Both the position numbers and the translations under genes were made by a program. A stretch of DNA of 62,016 nucleotides from Xanthomonas cucurbitae (GTDB lineage: Bacteria; Pseudomonadota; Gammaproteobacteria; Xanthomonadales; Xanthomonadaceae): contig NZ_MDED01000027.1 of the NCBI RefSeq assembly GCF_002939885.1, positions 1-62,016 on the forward strand, written 5' to 3'. Under the pieces are notes generated by a model. That model ran no database searches and was not told where the DNA came from. It saw only the letters and a program-made list of their open reading frames with translations. Shown here in pieces: positions 26,702 through 36,447 of the stretch; the stretch's first letter is position 1; each line of letters begins with the position of its first letter.

Positions 26702-29077
26702 ATGCCCAGATTGCTGCCGTTGACCCTTCTGCTGCTGACTGCCGCCGCGCACGCGCAGTCCGCCGCACCGCTCACCATTGAACGGGTCATGGCCGATCCG
26801 GACTGGATCGGGCCGTCGGTCGATCAGGCATGGTGGCAATGGGACGGCAAACAGGTGCAATACCTGCTCAAGCGCGACGACAGCCCGGTGCGCGACACCT
26901 ACCGCCAGGGCATCGACGGTGCCGCCGCCGAACGCGTCGCCGATACCGCCCGCGCCGGCCTGGATGCCGCCAACCCCAGCTATGACGCCACCCGCCAGCG
27001 CATGTTGTTCGCGCGCAACGGCGACATCTTCCTGCGCGATCTGCGCTCGGGCGCGCTCACCCAGCTGACCCGCAGCAACGAGGTCGAATCGCGGCCGCAG
27101 TTCGCCAGCGATGGCGGTGCGATCTGGCGTGCCGGCAACAACTGGTACCACTGGCGCTCCGATGGCGGCACTGCGCAGGTTGCCGTGGTCAAGGCCGAGC
27201 GCGACCCCAATGCCGTGCCCAAGGCCGATACGTTGCGCGAGCAGCAACTGGCCACCCTGGCGACGCTGCGGGACGACCGCGAACAGCGCGATGCGCTGCG
27301 CAGCCAGGAAGATGCCTGGCGCCGTGCCGATGCCACCCGCGCCGCCGCGCCGGTGTATCTGGGCGATGAAGTCGAGATCGTCGACAGCGCCTTGTCGCCG
27401 GACGGCCGCCACCTGCTGGTGGTCACCCAGGCCAAGAGCGCCGAAGAAGGCCAGGCCGGCAAGATGCCCAAGTACGTCACCGAATCCGGTTACGAGGAAT
27501 TCCAGGAAGTGCGTACCCGCGTGGGACGCAATGACCCGGTCGCGCACACGCTGTGGCTGGTGGATGTCACCGCCGGCAGTGCGCGGCAGCTCTCGTTCGA
27601 CGCGCTGCCGGGCATCGCCACCGACCCGCTGGCAAGCCTGCGCAAGGCCGCCAAGCGCGATGCGCTCAAGGGCAACCGCACCGTGCGCGTGGAAAGCGAT
27701 GGCGATGGCAGCGGCCCGGCCGTGCACTGGAGCGACGACGGCCGCAACGTGGCAGTGGAAATCCGCGCCACCGACAACAAGGACCGCTGGATCGCCAGCG
27801 TGGATCTGGACACGGCCAAGCTGCAGCCACGCCATCGGCTGAGCGATGGCGCCTGGATCAGCTGGGACTTCAACGATTTCGGTTGGCTGCCCGACAACCG
27901 CACGCTGTGGCTGCTGTCCGAAGAATCCGGTTATTCGCACCTGTATACCGTGGACGGCAACGGCAAGCCGCGCCAGCGCACGCGTGGCAAGTGGGAAGTG
28001 TCACTGCCGGTGCCCAGTACCGATGGCAGCGGCATGTACTTCCTGTGCAACCAGAAGTGGCCGGGCGACTACGAGGTGTGCAAGCTCGACCTGCGCACCG
28101 ACCAGCTCACCGAAGTGACCGCTTTGAACGGCGTGGAAGGCTTCAGCCTGTCGCCGAACGGGCAGCAGCTGTTGGTGCGTTACTCCGGTGCGTATCTGCC
28201 GCCGCAACTGGCGGTGGTGCCGGCCGCCGGCGGCCAGGCCAGGGTACTCACCGATACGCGCACAGCAGCCTTCAAGGCGCAGTCGTGGATCGCACCGCAA
28301 TACGTACAGATACCCTCCAAGCATGGAGCCGGCACGGTCTGGGGCAAGTACTACGGCCCGCAGACGCCCGAGCCGGGCAAGCAGTATCCGATCGTGATGT
28401 TCGTGCACGGCGCCGGCTACCTGCAGAACGTTTCGCAACGCTATACGCCGTATTTCCGCGAGCAGATGTTCCACAACCTACTGGTGCAGCAGGGCTACAT
28501 CGTGCTGGATCTGGACTATCGCGCCTCCGAAGGCTACGGCCGCGACTGGCGCACCGCGATCTACCGCAACATGGGCCACCCGGAACTGGAAGACTACCTG
28601 GACGGGCTGGACTGGCTGGTGACCACCAAGCAGGGTGACCGTGCGCGTGCCGGCATCTATGGCGGTTCCTACGGCGGTTTCATGACCTACATGGCGCTGT
28701 TCCGCAGCCCAGGCACGTTCAAGGCGGGCGCGGCGCTGCGGCCAGTGGGCGACTGGATGCAGTACAACCACGAGTACACCTCCAACATTCTCAACACGCC
28801 CGAGCTCGACCCGCAGGCGTACAAGACGTCCTCGCCGATCAACTACGCCGATGGGCTGCAGGACCATCTGCTGATCGCGCACGGCATGATCGACGACAAC
28901 GTGTTCTTCAAGGACTCGGTGGACATGACGCAGAAGCTGATCGAGTTGCACAAGGACAACTGGCAGGTGGCGCCGTATCCGCTGGAACGCCACGGCTTTA
29001 CCCGCGCCGACGCGTGGCTGGACGAGTACAAGCGCATCCTCAAGCTGTTCAACGAACAGGTGAAGCCACAGCGCTGA
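26702..29077 (+). CDS. Secreted S9-family prolyl oligopeptidase / dipeptidyl-peptidase IV-like
   Basis: A 791-residue serine peptidase with a signal peptide (MPRLLPLTLLLLTAAAHAQS), an N-terminal beta-propeller of about 500 residues, and a C-terminal alpha/beta-hydrolase domain. The nucleophile elbow is YGGSYGGFMTY, the acid lies in HGMIDDNVFF and the His in LERHGF, giving a complete Ser-Asp-His triad. It is expected to act in the periplasm or outside, releasing dipeptides or short peptides. Starting at the ATG at 26702 puts the signal peptide at the very N-terminus. It is transcribed alone and has no visible link to pigment synthesis. Confidence 0.9.
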   Translation: MPRLLPLTLLLLTAAAHAQSAAPLTIERVMADPDWIGPSVDQAWWQWDGKQVQYLLKRDDSPVRDTYRQGIDGAAAERVADTARAGLDAANPSYDATRQRMLFARNGDIFLRDLRSGALTQLTRSNEVESRPQFASDGGAIWRAGNNWYHWRSDGGTAQVAVVKAERDPNAVPKADTLREQQLATLATLRDDREQRDALRSQEDAWRRADATRAAAPVYLGDEVEIVDSALSPDGRHLLVVTQAKSAEEGQAGKMPKYVTESGYEEFQEVRTRVGRNDPVAHTLWLVDVTAGSARQLSFDALPGIATDPLASLRKAAKRDALKGNRTVRVESDGDGSGPAVHWSDDGRNVAVEIRATDNKDRWIASVDLDTAKLQPRHRLSDGAWISWDFNDFGWLPDNRTLWLLSEESGYSHLYTVDGNGKPRQRTRGKWEVSLPVPSTDGSGMYFLCNQKWPGDYEVCKLDLRTDQLTEVTALNGVEGFSLSPNGQQLLVRYSGAYLPPQLAVVPAAGGQARVLTDTRTAAFKAQSWIAPQYVQIPSKHGAGTVWGKYYGPQTPEPGKQYPIVMFVHGAGYLQNVSQRYTPYFREQMFHNLLVQQGYIVLDLDYRASEGYGRDWRTAIYRNMGHPELEDYLDGLDWLVTTKQGDRARAGIYGGSYGGFMTYMALFRSPGTFKAGAALRPVGDWMQYNHEYTSNILNTPELDPQAYKTSSPINYADGLQDHLLIAHGMIDDNVFFKDSVDMTQKLIELHKDNWQVAPYPLERHGFTRADAWLDEYKRILKLFNEQVKPQR

Positions 29078-29083
29078 GCCGAT

Positions 29084-29111
29084 GCTGCGCCCATTGCGAG
29101 ATGGGCGCAGC
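29084..29111 (+). terminator. Strong hairpin after the S9 peptidase gene
   Basis: A perfect 11-base stem (GCTGCGCCCAT with ATGGGCGCAGC) around a 6-base loop begins seven bases after the stop codon. No T-run follows, so it is not a textbook intrinsic terminator but may stabilise or end the transcript. The rest of the gap to 29354 holds no credible gene. Confidence 0.5.
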
Positions 29112-29354
29112 GAGCGCGCAAGGAACAGGGCATCGCGTCTGCGGCCCCTGCAGGCGAGCGGCAGCGCCTGCCGTGCAAGCGCATGCCGCGTTGCCATGCG
29201 CTCACCTGCCCGTACGCCGGTGGCTCTAAGCTTGGTACCAGGATCGGCAAAGCGATGCTGCATTCGCGCCCTGCTGCACCGGTCTGCCGCATGCCCGGTG
29301 CGCCGCCTGCTTGGTGGCGATCGTCAACGACGTCGGCGCATACGAGGAGAGGCG

Positions 29355-30071
29355 ATGGGCCTGTGGGACCGTTTGTTTGGACGCAACACCGCCGCGGCAA
29401 AGACGCCGCGCACCGAGCCCACCGTGGCGCCGGCCGCTATAGAAGAAGACGCGACAGCGGCCAGCGCCATCGACCCGGCCCTGCAACCGGCGCTGGCTGC
29501 ATTCCAGCGTGGCGATCACGTTGGCGCCTACAGCGCGGCGTTGGCGCAGCTGCAGACCGGTGCCGACGCGCAACGGCTGTGCGCGTTGTCGCTGAGCGCA
29601 CTGGATCGCTACCGCGAGGCCTATCCGCATTGGCTGGCCCTGTATGAGCTGGAGCCCACAGCGCACAACGCGTTGCAGCTGGCCGCCACCGCGGTGATGT
29701 GCAACGAGATCGCGCGCGGTGAGCAGTGGTTGCTGACCTTCGACGATCTCAACGCGCACGAACGCGCGACTTCGCCGGCCGTTGCACGCACCAGCTTCCT
29801 GACCGCGCTGACCCGCGCCGGCCACGGCGCGCAGGCCCTGCCGCATCTGGAATGGCTGCGCGAGGCGTACGCCGGCATGTCAATCACAGACAGTCATTTT
29901 CTCTCCGTGCGCGGCCTGCCGTTCCTGGAGGCGTTCCTGGAACGCAGCACGCCGTTGCTGCGCCAGTGCCTGCCGGCCGATGCCCTGCCCGGCTGGTATG
30001 CACAGCTGCAACCCGCGCTGGACCCGCCCGGGCAGGCGGTGGTGGCGGCGCACATCGCCGCGCTGCAATGA
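29355..30071 (+). CDS. TPR-like hypothetical protein
   Basis: A 238-residue protein that I cannot name. It begins MGLWDRLFGRN, an amphipathic start, then an Ala/Pro/Glu-rich linker and helical repeats resembling tetratricopeptide motifs (AAFQRGDHVGAYSAALAQL; LSALDRYREAYPHWLALYEL; TALTRAGHGAQALPHLEWL). No enzymatic motif is visible. A GAGGAGAGG sequence lies just before the ATG. Its stop overlaps the start of the following membrane protein gene as ATGA, so the two are probably partners. Confidence 0.75.
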   Translation: MGLWDRLFGRNTAAAKTPRTEPTVAPAAIEEDATAASAIDPALQPALAAFQRGDHVGAYSAALAQLQTGADAQRLCALSLSALDRYREAYPHWLALYELEPTAHNALQLAATAVMCNEIARGEQWLLTFDDLNAHERATSPAVARTSFLTALTRAGHGAQALPHLEWLREAYAGMSITDSHFLSVRGLPFLEAFLERSTPLLRQCLPADALPGWYAQLQPALDPPGQAVVAAHIAALQ

Positions 30072-30628
30072 ACGCCCCGCACCGCACCGCGTTGCAGCCG
30101 CGCGGCGGGTTGGTGACGCCACTGGCCTGGGTGTCGCTGTTGCTGGGCGCGGCCAGTGCGCTGGCCAATCTGTTGCAGGTCGTGGTGCTGGTGGCGGTGC
30201 CCGATGCCGGTACGCTTGCGCTGCCTGCCGGCATGCGGATCCCGCACGCCTGGCAATGGCTGATCGACCATGCGATGGCGCTGTCGCTGCTCGGCGTGGT
30301 GCTGTCGGTCGCGTTTGCCTGGCTGAGCTGGGCGCTGCTGCAGCGCCGCGAATGGGCACGCATCGGTTTCGTCGTGGTGTTGCTCGCCACCGGCCTGCTG
30401 AACTTCGCCGGGCTGGCCCTGATCGGGCCGCTGTTCGACTGCGTGCAGGCAATGCTGCCTGCCGAACTGGTGCACAGCCCCGAATGGCCGCAATTGCAGG
30501 TGCGTCTACAGGCCACCCGGCAAATGGCGCTGGTCCTCACCGGGCTGGGTGCACTGGCCATCGGCGGCCTGCACGCGGCGCTGGCCTGGCGGCTGTGCAC
30601 GCCAGCGGTGCGCGCCGAGTTCAGCTGA
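30068..30628 (+). CDS. Small integral membrane protein, function unknown
   Basis: A 186-residue protein with four hydrophobic segments (WVSLLLGAASALANLLQVVVLVAV; MALSLLGVVLSVAFAWLSWALL; IGFVVVLLATGLLNFAGLALIG; MALVLTGLGALAIGGLHAALAW). The two-pair layout is seen in many uncharacterised inner-membrane proteins; no catalytic residues are recognisable. Coupled to the TPR-like gene by a 4-base overlap and followed by hemF after 88 bases. Confidence 0.75.
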   Translation: MNAPHRTALQPRGGLVTPLAWVSLLLGAASALANLLQVVVLVAVPDAGTLALPAGMRIPHAWQWLIDHAMALSLLGVVLSVAFAWLSWALLQRREWARIGFVVVLLATGLLNFAGLALIGPLFDCVQAMLPAELVHSPEWPQLQVRLQATRQMALVLTGLGALAIGGLHAALAWRLCTPAVRAEFS

Positions 30629-30707
30629 GCGACTGCACGCGCCGCACCTCGCCCTGCGACAAACGAGCGCGCGTGGGTGGGCGCACTGGCGGCGAGACAC
30701 GATTTAG

Positions 30708-31616
<909 letters not shown>

Positions 31617-31848
31617 TCTATCGGCGGCTGGCGGCTGGCAAGCGTGGTCCGGCCGTTGGCTTTTCCGTCTGCATTGATGCAGGCGGCCAGCGCCGCCATA
31701 TAAACCTGAATTGGCGAGATGAAACACTGTGTTGATTCAGTGGATTAATTTGGCCTATTCAAATTTGTGATTAAGACATACTGCGCAAACAGCGCGCAAC
31801 ATCCCAAAGCGTGCCGCAGCGCAAGGCAATCCGCGCTTTCAACCGTAG
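31617..31848. other. Non-coding stretch after hemF
   Basis: About 230 bases of noticeably more AT-rich DNA than the neighbourhood. A short ORF begins at 31767 but runs through the hairpins of the minus-strand sRNA and has no protein-like composition. No other feature seen. Confidence 0.4.
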
Positions 31849-31889
31849 AAAATAAAAAGCCCCGCAGACCAGGGGGAGGTCGGCGGGGC
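31849..31889 (-). terminator. Rho-independent terminator of the sX13-like RNA
   Basis: GCCCCGCCGACC pairs with GGTCTGCGGGGC (31889-31878 with 31870-31859, one mismatch), followed directly by TTTTTATTTT on the minus strand. It ends the sRNA and would also stop any read-through from polA. Confidence 0.9.
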
Positions 31890-31975
31890 CAGGGAACGGA
31901 AACTTGGGGAGGAGTTTCCGCTCCGAGATCTGCTCCAGGGGATGGGAGAGATCTGCCGACAGGCGTTGCGCCCGT
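31850..31975 (-). ncRNA. sX13: sX13-like small RNA
   Basis: Read on the minus strand, this stretch folds into successive strong hairpins with C-rich loops. One stem is AGATCT-CTCC/GGAG-C-AGATCT (31954-31926) with loop CATCCCCT. A second is CGGAAACT/AGTTTCCG (31920-31897) with loop CCTCCCCA. The third is a 12-base GC stem (31889-31859) with loop TCCCCCT, followed by TTTTTATTTT. The Xanthomonas sRNA sX13, about 115 bases, is known for exactly this plan of three stem-loops with C-rich loops that pair with G-rich motifs in target mRNAs and influence virulence genes. I recall it being placed next to polA, but that is from memory. The 5' end is estimated from a -10-like box and may be off by about ten bases. 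Confidence 0.85.
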
Positions 31976-32012
31976 CGAGGGATATAACACCACTTTCCAC
32001 ATTGATGGATCG
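31976..32012 (-). promoter_or_regulatory. Putative promoter of the sX13-like RNA
   Basis: On the minus strand a TTATAT box (31987-31982) lies about seven bases before the estimated RNA start, in the AT-rich DNA between polA and the hairpins. The -35 region is not obvious. The remaining gap to the polA stop at 32142 is the polA 3' flank and shows no gene. Confidence 0.4.
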
Positions 32013-32141
32013 TGAAGATAACTGTTAAAAAAATGTAGAATTTAGCGGTTATTCATTCCCTCGACGCTGATGCAGTTGCGTTATCACGCGCGCTCCGTAT
32101 AACTGATCTGTGTATCCAGCATATCGCTGGAATTCATCACG

Positions 32142-34922
32142 TCAGTGCGCCTGGTCCCAGTTATCGCCAATGCCCGAATCCACCACCAGCGGCACGCGCA
32201 ACGCGGCGGCAGCGGCCATGCGCGTGGTGACTTCGGCCAGTAGCGTATCGACGAAATCGATGTCTGCTTCGAACACTAGTTCATCGTGCACCTGCAGGAT
32301 CATCTGTGCGCGTTGCGCGTGGTCGGCGATCCAGCCATCCACGCTGACCATGGCGCGCTTGATGATGTCGGCGGCGGTGCCCTGCATCGGGGCGTTGATG
32401 GCGGCGCGCTCGGCGCCGGCGCGCTGGCCCTGGCTGCCGGCGTTGATGAAGTCCAGATACAGGCGGCGGCCGAACACGGTTTCCACGTAGCCCTTGTCGC
32501 GCGCCTGCTGGCGCGTGGTCTCCATGAAGTCGCGCACGCCCGGGTAGCGGCTGAAGTACAGCGCGATGTAGTCCTGCGCTTCGCCACGGCCGATGCCGAG
32601 CTGACGTGCCAGGCCGAAGGCGCTCATGCCGTACATCAGGCCGAAGTTGATCGCCTTGGCGGCGCGGCGCTCATCCCCGCTGACGGTGTCGATGGTGCGG
32701 CCGAACACCTCGGCGGCGGTGGCGCGGTGCACGTCGGCACCGGACTCGAACGCGCCCACCAGGCCGGGGTCGCCGGACAGGTGCGCCATGATGCGCAGCT
32801 CGATCTGCGAATAGTCGCAGGCGATCAGCTTGCGCCCGGCCGGGGCGACGAAGGCGCGGCGAATGCGGCGGCCGTCTTCGGTGCGGATCGGGATGTTCTG
32901 CAGATTCGGGTCGGACGAGGACAACCGCCCGGTGGCGGCGCCGGCCTGGTGGTAGCTGGTGTGCACGCGCCCGGACTGCGGGTGGATCATCTCCGGCAGC
33001 TTGTCGGTGTAGGTGCTGCGCAGCTTGGCCAGGCCGCGGTACTCCAGGATCACCCGCGGCAGTTCGTGCTGGTCGGCGATGGCTTCCAGCGCCTCCTCAT
33101 TCGTCGAGGGCTGGCCCTTGGGCGTCTTGACCACGGCGGGCAGCTTGAGCTCGTCGAACAGCAGCGCCTGCAGCTGCTTGGGCGAATCCAGGTTGAAGGT
33201 GCGCCCGGCCAGCTCGGTGGCCTTCTGCTGGGCGGCGAGCATGCGCTTGGACAGGTCCGCGCTCTGGCGGCGCAGTTCGGCTGCGTCCACGCACACGCCG
33301 TTGGCCTCGATGCGCGCCAGCACGCTCACCAGCGGCATTTCGATCTCGCGATAGACGCGCTCCAGGCTGGGCTCGGCGGCCAGGCGCTGGCCCAGCACCT
33401 GGTGCAGGCGCAGGGTGATGTCGGCGTCTTCGGCAGCGTAGCCGGTGGCGTCTTCCAGGCTGACATGGGCGAACGGGATCTGCTTGGCGCCCTTGCCGCA
33501 GATGTCTTCGTACTTGACCGTGTCGTAGCCCAGATAGCGCTTGGCCAGGCTGTCCATGTCGTGGCGGGCGCTGCCGGAATTGAGCACGAAGCTCTCCAGC
33601 AAGGTGTCGTCGGCATAGCCGGCCAGCTCCACGCCGTGGCGGCGCATCACGTGCAGGTCGTACTTGCCGTGCTGGCCGAGCTTGCGCACGGCCGGGTCGG
33701 TGAGCAGCGGTGCCAGCTGCGCCAGTGCCTGGGTGCGGTCGAGCTGGGCCGGGGCGCCGGGGAAGTCGTGGCCGAACGGCAGGTAGGCCGCCTGACCAGG
33801 CTCGGCGGCGACGCTGAGGCCGATCAGGTTGGCCTGCAGGGCATCCAGGCTGTCGGTTTCGGTATCGAAGGCGAACTGGCCGGCGGCGCGCAGGCGGGCG
33901 ATCCAGCTGTCCAGCTGTTCCTGGGTGAGGATGGTGGCGTACTGGCCGGGCGCGGCCAGTGCCGGGTCGATATCCACCGGCGCACTGGCCGGGCCGGAGA
34001 CGAAGCCGGTGCCGCGGGCGCGGCCGGGTTCGGTGCGGGCCACCGCCATCGCTTCGGTCTGCACGCCGGCGGCGGCGGCGCCACCGAGTTCGCGCAGCGC
34101 CTGGCTGAAGCCGTAGCGGGCATACAGCGCAGCCAGCGTTTCGCTGTTGGGCTCGCGCAGCTCCAGCGCGCGCGGGCCGCTGGCCAGCACCACGTCGGTC
34201 TTGATGGTGACCAGCTCGCGGTTGAGCGGCAGCCGCGGCAAGGCGGCGCGCAGGTTGTCGCCGATCTTGCCCTTGATCTTGTCGGCGTTGGCGATGACCC
34301 CGTCGAGCGAGTCGTATTCGGCCAGCCATTTGGCGGCGGTCTTGGGGCCGCACTTTTCCACGCCGGGCACGTTGTCGATGGTATCGCCCATCAGCGCCAG
34401 CAGGTCCACGATCTGGTCGGGGCGCACGCCGAACTTGGCGATCACCGCTTCGTCCGAGTCCATGCGGCTGCCGCTCATGGTGTTGACCAGTTCGATGCCC
34501 GGACGCACCAGCTGGGCGAAGTCCTTGTCGCCAGTGGAGATGGTGACGGCCAGGCCATCGCTGGCACCTTGCAACGCCAGCGTGCCGATCACATCGTCCG
34601 CTTCCACGCCGTCGATGCGCAGGATGTCGATGCCCAGCGCATGCACGATGTCGCACATGGGCTGCACCTGCGCGCGCAAGTCGTCGGGCATCGACGGGCG
34701 GTTGGCCTTGTAGTCGGCATACAAGTCATCACGAAATGTCTTGCCGGGCGCATCCACCACGAAGGCGACGTAGGCCGGGCGCTCCTTCAAGGTGGCTCGC
34801 AGCATGTTGACCACGCCGAACAAGGCGCCGGTGGGCTCGCCCTGGGCGTTGGTCAGCGGCGGAAGCGCGTGGAACGCGCGATACAGGTAACTGGACCCGT
34901 CGATCAGGACTAATCTGCTCAT
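32142..34922 (-). CDS. polA: DNA polymerase I
   Basis: A 926-residue repair and Okazaki-fragment polymerase. The N-terminal 5'-3' exonuclease starts LVLIDGSSYLYRAFHALPPL and includes DDVIGTLA and STGDKDFAQLV. The 3'-5' exonuclease domain keeps the metal-site FDTETDSLDAL, so proofreading is probably intact. The polymerase domain has motif A (DYSQIELRIMAHLSGD), motif B (RRAAKAINFGLMYGM) and motif C (QVHDELVFE). Length matches gammaproteobacterial PolA. It diverges from a small lipoprotein gene, with 77 bases between them. Confidence 0.98.
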   Translation of the reverse strand: MSRLVLIDGSSYLYRAFHALPPLTNAQGEPTGALFGVVNMLRATLKERPAYVAFVVDAPGKTFRDDLYADYKANRPSMPDDLRAQVQPMCDIVHALGIDILRIDGVEADDVIGTLALQGASDGLAVTISTGDKDFAQLVRPGIELVNTMSGSRMDSDEAVIAKFGVRPDQIVDLLALMGDTIDNVPGVEKCGPKTAAKWLAEYDSLDGVIANADKIKGKIGDNLRAALPRLPLNRELVTIKTDVVLASGPRALELREPNSETLAALYARYGFSQALRELGGAAAAGVQTEAMAVARTEPGRARGTGFVSGPASAPVDIDPALAAPGQYATILTQEQLDSWIARLRAAGQFAFDTETDSLDALQANLIGLSVAAEPGQAAYLPFGHDFPGAPAQLDRTQALAQLAPLLTDPAVRKLGQHGKYDLHVMRRHGVELAGYADDTLLESFVLNSGSARHDMDSLAKRYLGYDTVKYEDICGKGAKQIPFAHVSLEDATGYAAEDADITLRLHQVLGQRLAAEPSLERVYREIEMPLVSVLARIEANGVCVDAAELRRQSADLSKRMLAAQQKATELAGRTFNLDSPKQLQALLFDELKLPAVVKTPKGQPSTNEEALEAIADQHELPRVILEYRGLAKLRSTYTDKLPEMIHPQSGRVHTSYHQAGAATGRLSSSDPNLQNIPIRTEDGRRIRRAFVAPAGRKLIACDYSQIELRIMAHLSGDPGLVGAFESGADVHRATAAEVFGRTIDTVSGDERRAAKAINFGLMYGMSAFGLARQLGIGRGEAQDYIALYFSRYPGVRDFMETTRQQARDKGYVETVFGRRLYLDFINAGSQGQRAGAERAAINAPMQGTAADIIKRAMVSVDGWIADHAQRAQMILQVHDELVFEADIDFVDTLLAEVTTRMAAAAALRVPLVVDSGIGDNWDQAH

Positions 34923-34999
34923 GGCCCGATTCTACGCTGCACGCCCACAGCGCACCCGGCCGGCGCATACTCGGCGGCGACCTCACACGGACCATCACG

Positions 35000-35284
35000 A
35001 TGAACAAAGCACGTTTCTTGCTGCTGCCGCTAGTGCTGCTTGGCGGCTGTGCCACCACCAATCCTGGCGGCGGCGATGTGCCAGCCAATGCCGACGTCAC
35101 CAGCAAGACCATGGGCAATGGCGACAAGGTGGACGAATACCGCGTCAACGGTGAACTGGAAATGGTGCGCGTCACGCCGGCACGCGGTGCGCCGTATTTC
35201 CTCTACGACCGCGACCACGATGGACACACCGATGCGGAGAAGGACAAGGTCAACAAGGTACATTGGCAGCTGTATAGCTGGTGA
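35000..35284 (+). CDS. Small lipoprotein (DUF2782-like)
   Basis: A 94-residue protein with a lipoprotein signal peptide: MNKARFLLLPLVLLGGCATT, lipobox LGGC with Cys at residue 17. The mature part is hydrophilic and ends RDHDGHTDAEKDKVNKVHWQ, reminiscent of DUF2782 proteins encoded next to polA in gammaproteobacteria. The DxDxDG-like stretch (DRDHDGHTD) looks like a calcium-binding loop, but this is only a resemblance. No function is known to me. Confidence 0.8.
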   Translation: MNKARFLLLPLVLLGGCATTNPGGGDVPANADVTSKTMGNGDKVDEYRVNGELEMVRVTPARGAPYFLYDRDHDGHTDAEKDKVNKVHWQLYSW

Positions 35285-35286
35285 TT

Positions 35287-35307
35287 CGGGAATCGGGAAT
35301 CGGGAAT
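35287..35307. repeat. Three tandem copies of CGGGAAT
   Basis: Three exact, adjacent copies of a 7-base unit lie just after the lipoprotein stop codon, with a further partial copy (CG) after them. Such short arrays may vary in copy number between strains. Confidence 0.8.
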
Positions 35308-35356
35308 CGTAGAGCGTAAGCACGGCGGCGTTGCCGGCCGCTCGTGCCGGCAATGC

Positions 35357-36397
35357 TCAGCGTTCTTCCAGCGGGCCGGTGACGCGTTGCAGGTCGTCGA
35401 TGCCGGCCGGGGCCAGTTCCTTCATCAAGGCCAGGAAGTCGCAGCCCACCAGGCGCTGGGCGCGGCGCAACAGCATCGGGACCGGGCTGGAAGGCTCGCA
35501 GCGCGCGTAGTAGGCGCAGATCTCGTCCAGGCGGCGCAGCACATCGTCCGGGCCGGCAATGGCACCGGGTGGGCGGGCGCTGCTGGATGCCACCTCGCCC
35601 TCGCCTGCCGGCGCGGCGTCGGCCTCCGGCGTGCCGGCGGTGGCACCGCCGTCGCGCGCCCGCCAATGCGGCAACACGAAGCGCTCCAGCTCGCGTAGGT
35701 CGGTCAACAGCGGGCGCAGGTCTGGCGCGGCGGTGCCCAGGCGTTCGGTCAGCAGGGCGTCGATCGCACGCGTGCGCGCCAGCGCATCGGTGATGGCCTG
35801 GGCAGAGGCGGCCAGGGTCTCGAGCGCGCAGTCCAGGCAGCAGGCTTCGATCTCGGCCAGGCTGGGGCCGCTCTGCCCGTCGGCTAGCTTGATGCTGCCG
35901 TTGGCTACGCGCAGGTCGCGCAGGCTGAAACGGCCCAGCCGCGGCGACTGCACGAATGCGGTGGTGCGCAGCGCGCCCAGCAGGCCCATGGGGTCGCTCA
36001 GGCCGACCAGGGCGTTGACGCGCGAGGTGGGGTCGTTGTCGTCGTCGGCATCCAGTTGCGGGTGCACGCTGTCCCAATGCTGCTCCAGCAGGCCGTGGAT
36101 CAGCGCCAGGGTGTCGGCCCAGCCGGGCAGCCCGCGCAAGCGCAGCCAGGCCGCGCCGAGCCGGCTGGCCACGCGCAGGTCGCGGCTGCGCCGGCTCAGC
36201 TCCAGCGCCAGCGTCTGCACCTTGTCCCAGTCCGGCTCTTCGGCGGCAATGACGGCATCGCCCAGGCTGCGCTCGGCGCGGATGGCCGAGTCGCGCTCCA
36301 GGCGCAGGAAGTCCGGGTCGTATTCCAGATCCGGGCCGGCCGGTGCGTCGTCGCTGACCGGTGCGAGCAGGGTCTGCAGGGTGCTGTCGTCGTGCAT
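35357..36397 (-). CDS. tssA: Type VI secretion protein TssA
   Basis: A 346-residue cytosolic protein with the ImpA N-terminal domain that defines TssA: PVSDDAPAGPDLEYDPDFLRLE at the start, then GLPGWADTLALIHGLLEQHWDSVHP, and a C-terminal helical part ending in a VGCDFLALMKELAPAG motif typical of short TssA proteins. TssA caps or primes the sheath-baseplate assembly. It is the last gene of the minus-strand locus and lies 50 bases downstream of the giant exoprotein gene rather than next to the other tss genes. Confidence 0.88.
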   Translation of the reverse strand: MHDDSTLQTLLAPVSDDAPAGPDLEYDPDFLRLERDSAIRAERSLGDAVIAAEEPDWDKVQTLALELSRRSRDLRVASRLGAAWLRLRGLPGWADTLALIHGLLEQHWDSVHPQLDADDDNDPTSRVNALVGLSDPMGLLGALRTTAFVQSPRLGRFSLRDLRVANGSIKLADGQSGPSLAEIEACCLDCALETLAASAQAITDALARTRAIDALLTERLGTAAPDLRPLLTDLRELERFVLPHWRARDGGATAGTPEADAAPAGEGEVASSSARPPGAIAGPDDVLRRLDEICAYYARCEPSSPVPMLLRRAQRLVGCDFLALMKELAPAGIDDLQRVTGPLEER

Positions 36398-36447
36398 GGC
36401 ATGGGCTCCGTCGGGGGAGCCGCCGCAACGAGGCGGCGGCGGGGCGA

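Noticed and set aside
31767-32015. 82-codon plus-strand ORF after hemF
   Set aside because: It runs antisense through the sX13-like hairpins and terminator, and has no protein-like features.
35201-35260. Calcium-binding EF-hand-like loop in the small lipoprotein
   Set aside because: DRDHDGHTD resembles such loops, but one short stretch without flanking helices is not enough to call a domain.
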